A stretch of 6,496 nucleotides of DNA from NCBI GenBank assembly GCA_031360915.1, contig JANMCE010000344.1, positions 1 to 6,496 on the forward strand, given 5' to 3'. The translations under genes and the position numbers were made by a program. This stretch comes from JANMCE01 sp031360915 (GTDB taxonomy: Bacteria > Actinomycetota > Acidimicrobiia > Acidimicrobiales > Ilumatobacteraceae). Below are positions 6,031 to 6,496 of the stretch, piece after piece (positions within the stretch are counted from its first letter, which is position 1; the number at the start of each line of letters is the position of its first letter). Below the pieces are notes generated by a model. The model was not told where the DNA came from, made no database searches, and saw nothing but the letters and a program-made list of their open reading frames with translations.

Positions 6031-6446
6031 GCAACACCAGCAAACCCGAACGTTCCACAACCGCTACACCGACAACCTTCTCCGACCCCTTCGAACTCCC
6101 GCACGTTACGATAGCCGTTACGATGACTTGCGACGAGTGCGGCACAACCTTCACCCCATCAGGACGGCGCCGCTACTGCTCCAACGCCTGCCGGCAAACA
6201 GCCTGGCGACAACGACACAACACGCCCAACGTGCCGATCAAACCGGCCCGCCACGAAACCATCTACCTCTGCCCCGACTGCAACACCCGATACCTCGGCA
6301 CCCAACGATGCCCCGACTGCAACACCTTCTGCACCACCCTCGGCCCAGGCGCACCATGCCCCCACTGCGACGAACCGGTCGCCATCAACGACCTCATCAC
6401 CACCACCACCAACGCCCTCAACACGCCCCGACCCCAAGCCGTCTAA
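6027..6446 (+). CDS. cysteine-rich zinc-finger protein encoded as third gene of the IS21 element
   Basis: 139 residues from ATG 6027, chosen because it overlaps the istB stop as ATGA; AGGA at 6013-6016 is a somewhat distant ribosome site (10 bases). The same frame is open further upstream inside istB, but that part is a shadow. A shorter start at ATG 6123 would still keep all cysteines. After a Thr/Pro/Ser-rich leader (1-30) comes a first module, CDECGTTFTPSGRRRYCSNA then CRQTAWRQRH, with Cys35, 38, 51 and 55: a C-x2-C/C-x3-C treble-clef-like finger with a basic helix. A second part carries CPDC (82-85), CPDC (95-98), Cys102 and CPHC (111-114), as in zinc ribbons. In all 11 cysteines, probably binding two or three zinc ions. 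The basic finger suggests DNA or RNA binding. It lies inside the terminal repeats and is coupled to istB, so it should be expressed with the transposition machinery. I recall similar proteins beside actinobacterial transposase genes but cannot confirm this. The role is unknown: regulator, end-binding cofactor or passenger. Confidence 0.85.
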   Translation: MSNTSKPERSTTATPTTFSDPFELPHVTIAVTMTCDECGTTFTPSGRRRYCSNACRQTAWRQRHNTPNVPIKPARHETIYLCPDCNTRYLGTQRCPDCNTFCTTLGPGAPCPHCDEPVAINDLITTTTNALNTPRPQAV

Positions 6447-6472
6447 CCTCACCCAACAAGCCCAAGGTGGGG
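6447..6472 (+). terminator. possible hairpin overlapping the right terminal repeat
   Basis: CCTCACC directly after the zinc-finger gene's TAA can pair with GGTGGGG (6466-6472), giving 7 pairs with one T-G and a 12-base loop. The 3' arm is part of the IS terminal repeat. No T-run follows, so termination is only a possibility. Confidence 0.25.
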
Positions 6473-6480
6473 CCAAACCA
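6467..6480 (-). repeat. IS21 right terminal repeat (inner copy)
   Basis: The reverse complement reads TGGTTTGGCCCCAC, differing from the left copies at one base. By symmetry with the left end it is the inner copy. The palindromic CCCCGGGG at 6489-6496 probably contains the first bases (GGGG) of the outer copy. Confidence 0.8.
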
Positions 6481-6496
6481 GACCAGCACCCCGGGG

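Larger units (their letters stand above)
3636..6496 (+). mobile_element. IS21-family insertion sequence, right tip cut by the window edge
   Basis: The element holds istA, istB and a third zinc-finger gene in one direction, framed by repeats of TGATTTGGCCCCAC. Two direct copies lie at the left (3636-3649 and 3671-3684) and one inverted copy at the right (6467-6480, 13 of 14 bases). Multiple terminal repeats and TG...CA ends are typical of IS21. After the right copy the sequence reads GACCAGCACCCCGGGG, whose reverse complement matches the left inter-repeat spacer (GGGGTG, then C-C/T-GGTC), so the outermost right repeat should begin at the very edge and finish just outside. Target-site duplication therefore cannot be checked; the left flank is ...AACGCCAGCT. 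All three frames are intact and the element looks young and possibly active. Confidence 0.9.

Noticed and set aside
6159..6476. 105-codon - strand frame opposite the zinc-finger gene
   Set aside because: Gly/Val/Ala-only low-complexity translation produced by the A/C-rich + strand; no ribosome site or motif.
1..6496. CRISPR arrays, tRNA or rRNA genes
   Set aside because: I see no regularly spaced short repeats beyond the IS ends and no cloverleaf-like or rRNA-like segments.

Overview
The window looks like chromosomal or plasmid DNA of a high-GC Gram-positive bacterium, most likely an actinobacterium. The basis is GC-rich codon use, a GTG-started transposase gene, several 4-base ATGA stop/start overlaps and gene families common in that group. 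I cannot name the genus. All confident genes lie on the + strand.

Layout. (1) Bases 1-1384 hold the end of a catabolic operon: the C-terminal part of a Rieske non-haem iron oxygenase alpha subunit (cut by the window's left edge), coupled through ATGA to a sugar phosphate isomerase/epimerase-like TIM-barrel protein. (2) Bases 1385-1503 are a short spacer with a perfect 7+7 dyad. (3) Bases 1504-3207 encode a 567-residue, largely helical protein that I cannot assign. It has a conserved-looking RTQLER plus LSELLHGRG pair, reminiscent of DUF5677/HEPN-like helical proteins. (4) Bases 3208-3635 have no intact gene. They hold what look like worn tails of two transposase genes, one IS3-like on the - strand and one Tn3-like on the + strand, plus two small dyads. 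(5) Bases 3636 to the right edge are a nearly complete IS21-family insertion sequence. It has duplicated terminal repeats on the left, istA and istB, and a third gene for a cysteine-rich zinc-finger protein. The outermost right repeat falls just past the window.

How the parts work together. In the IS21 element, IstA (DDE transposase) and IstB (AAA+ ATPase that selects and presents the target) are the known transposition pair. They overlap by ATGA, and istB overlaps the zinc-finger gene in the same way, so all three are probably made from one transcript. The third gene is the most interesting item: the classical IS21 layout has only two genes, and this small protein with 11 cysteines in CxxC-type modules sits inside the element's ends. 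A second striking feature is a strong strand-composition gradient along the element, G/T-rich at the left and A/C-rich at the right. The IS21 landed 14 bases after the stop of the Tn3-like remnant, so bases 3208-6496 read as a hot spot of successive mobile-element insertions behind an ordinary metabolic operon.
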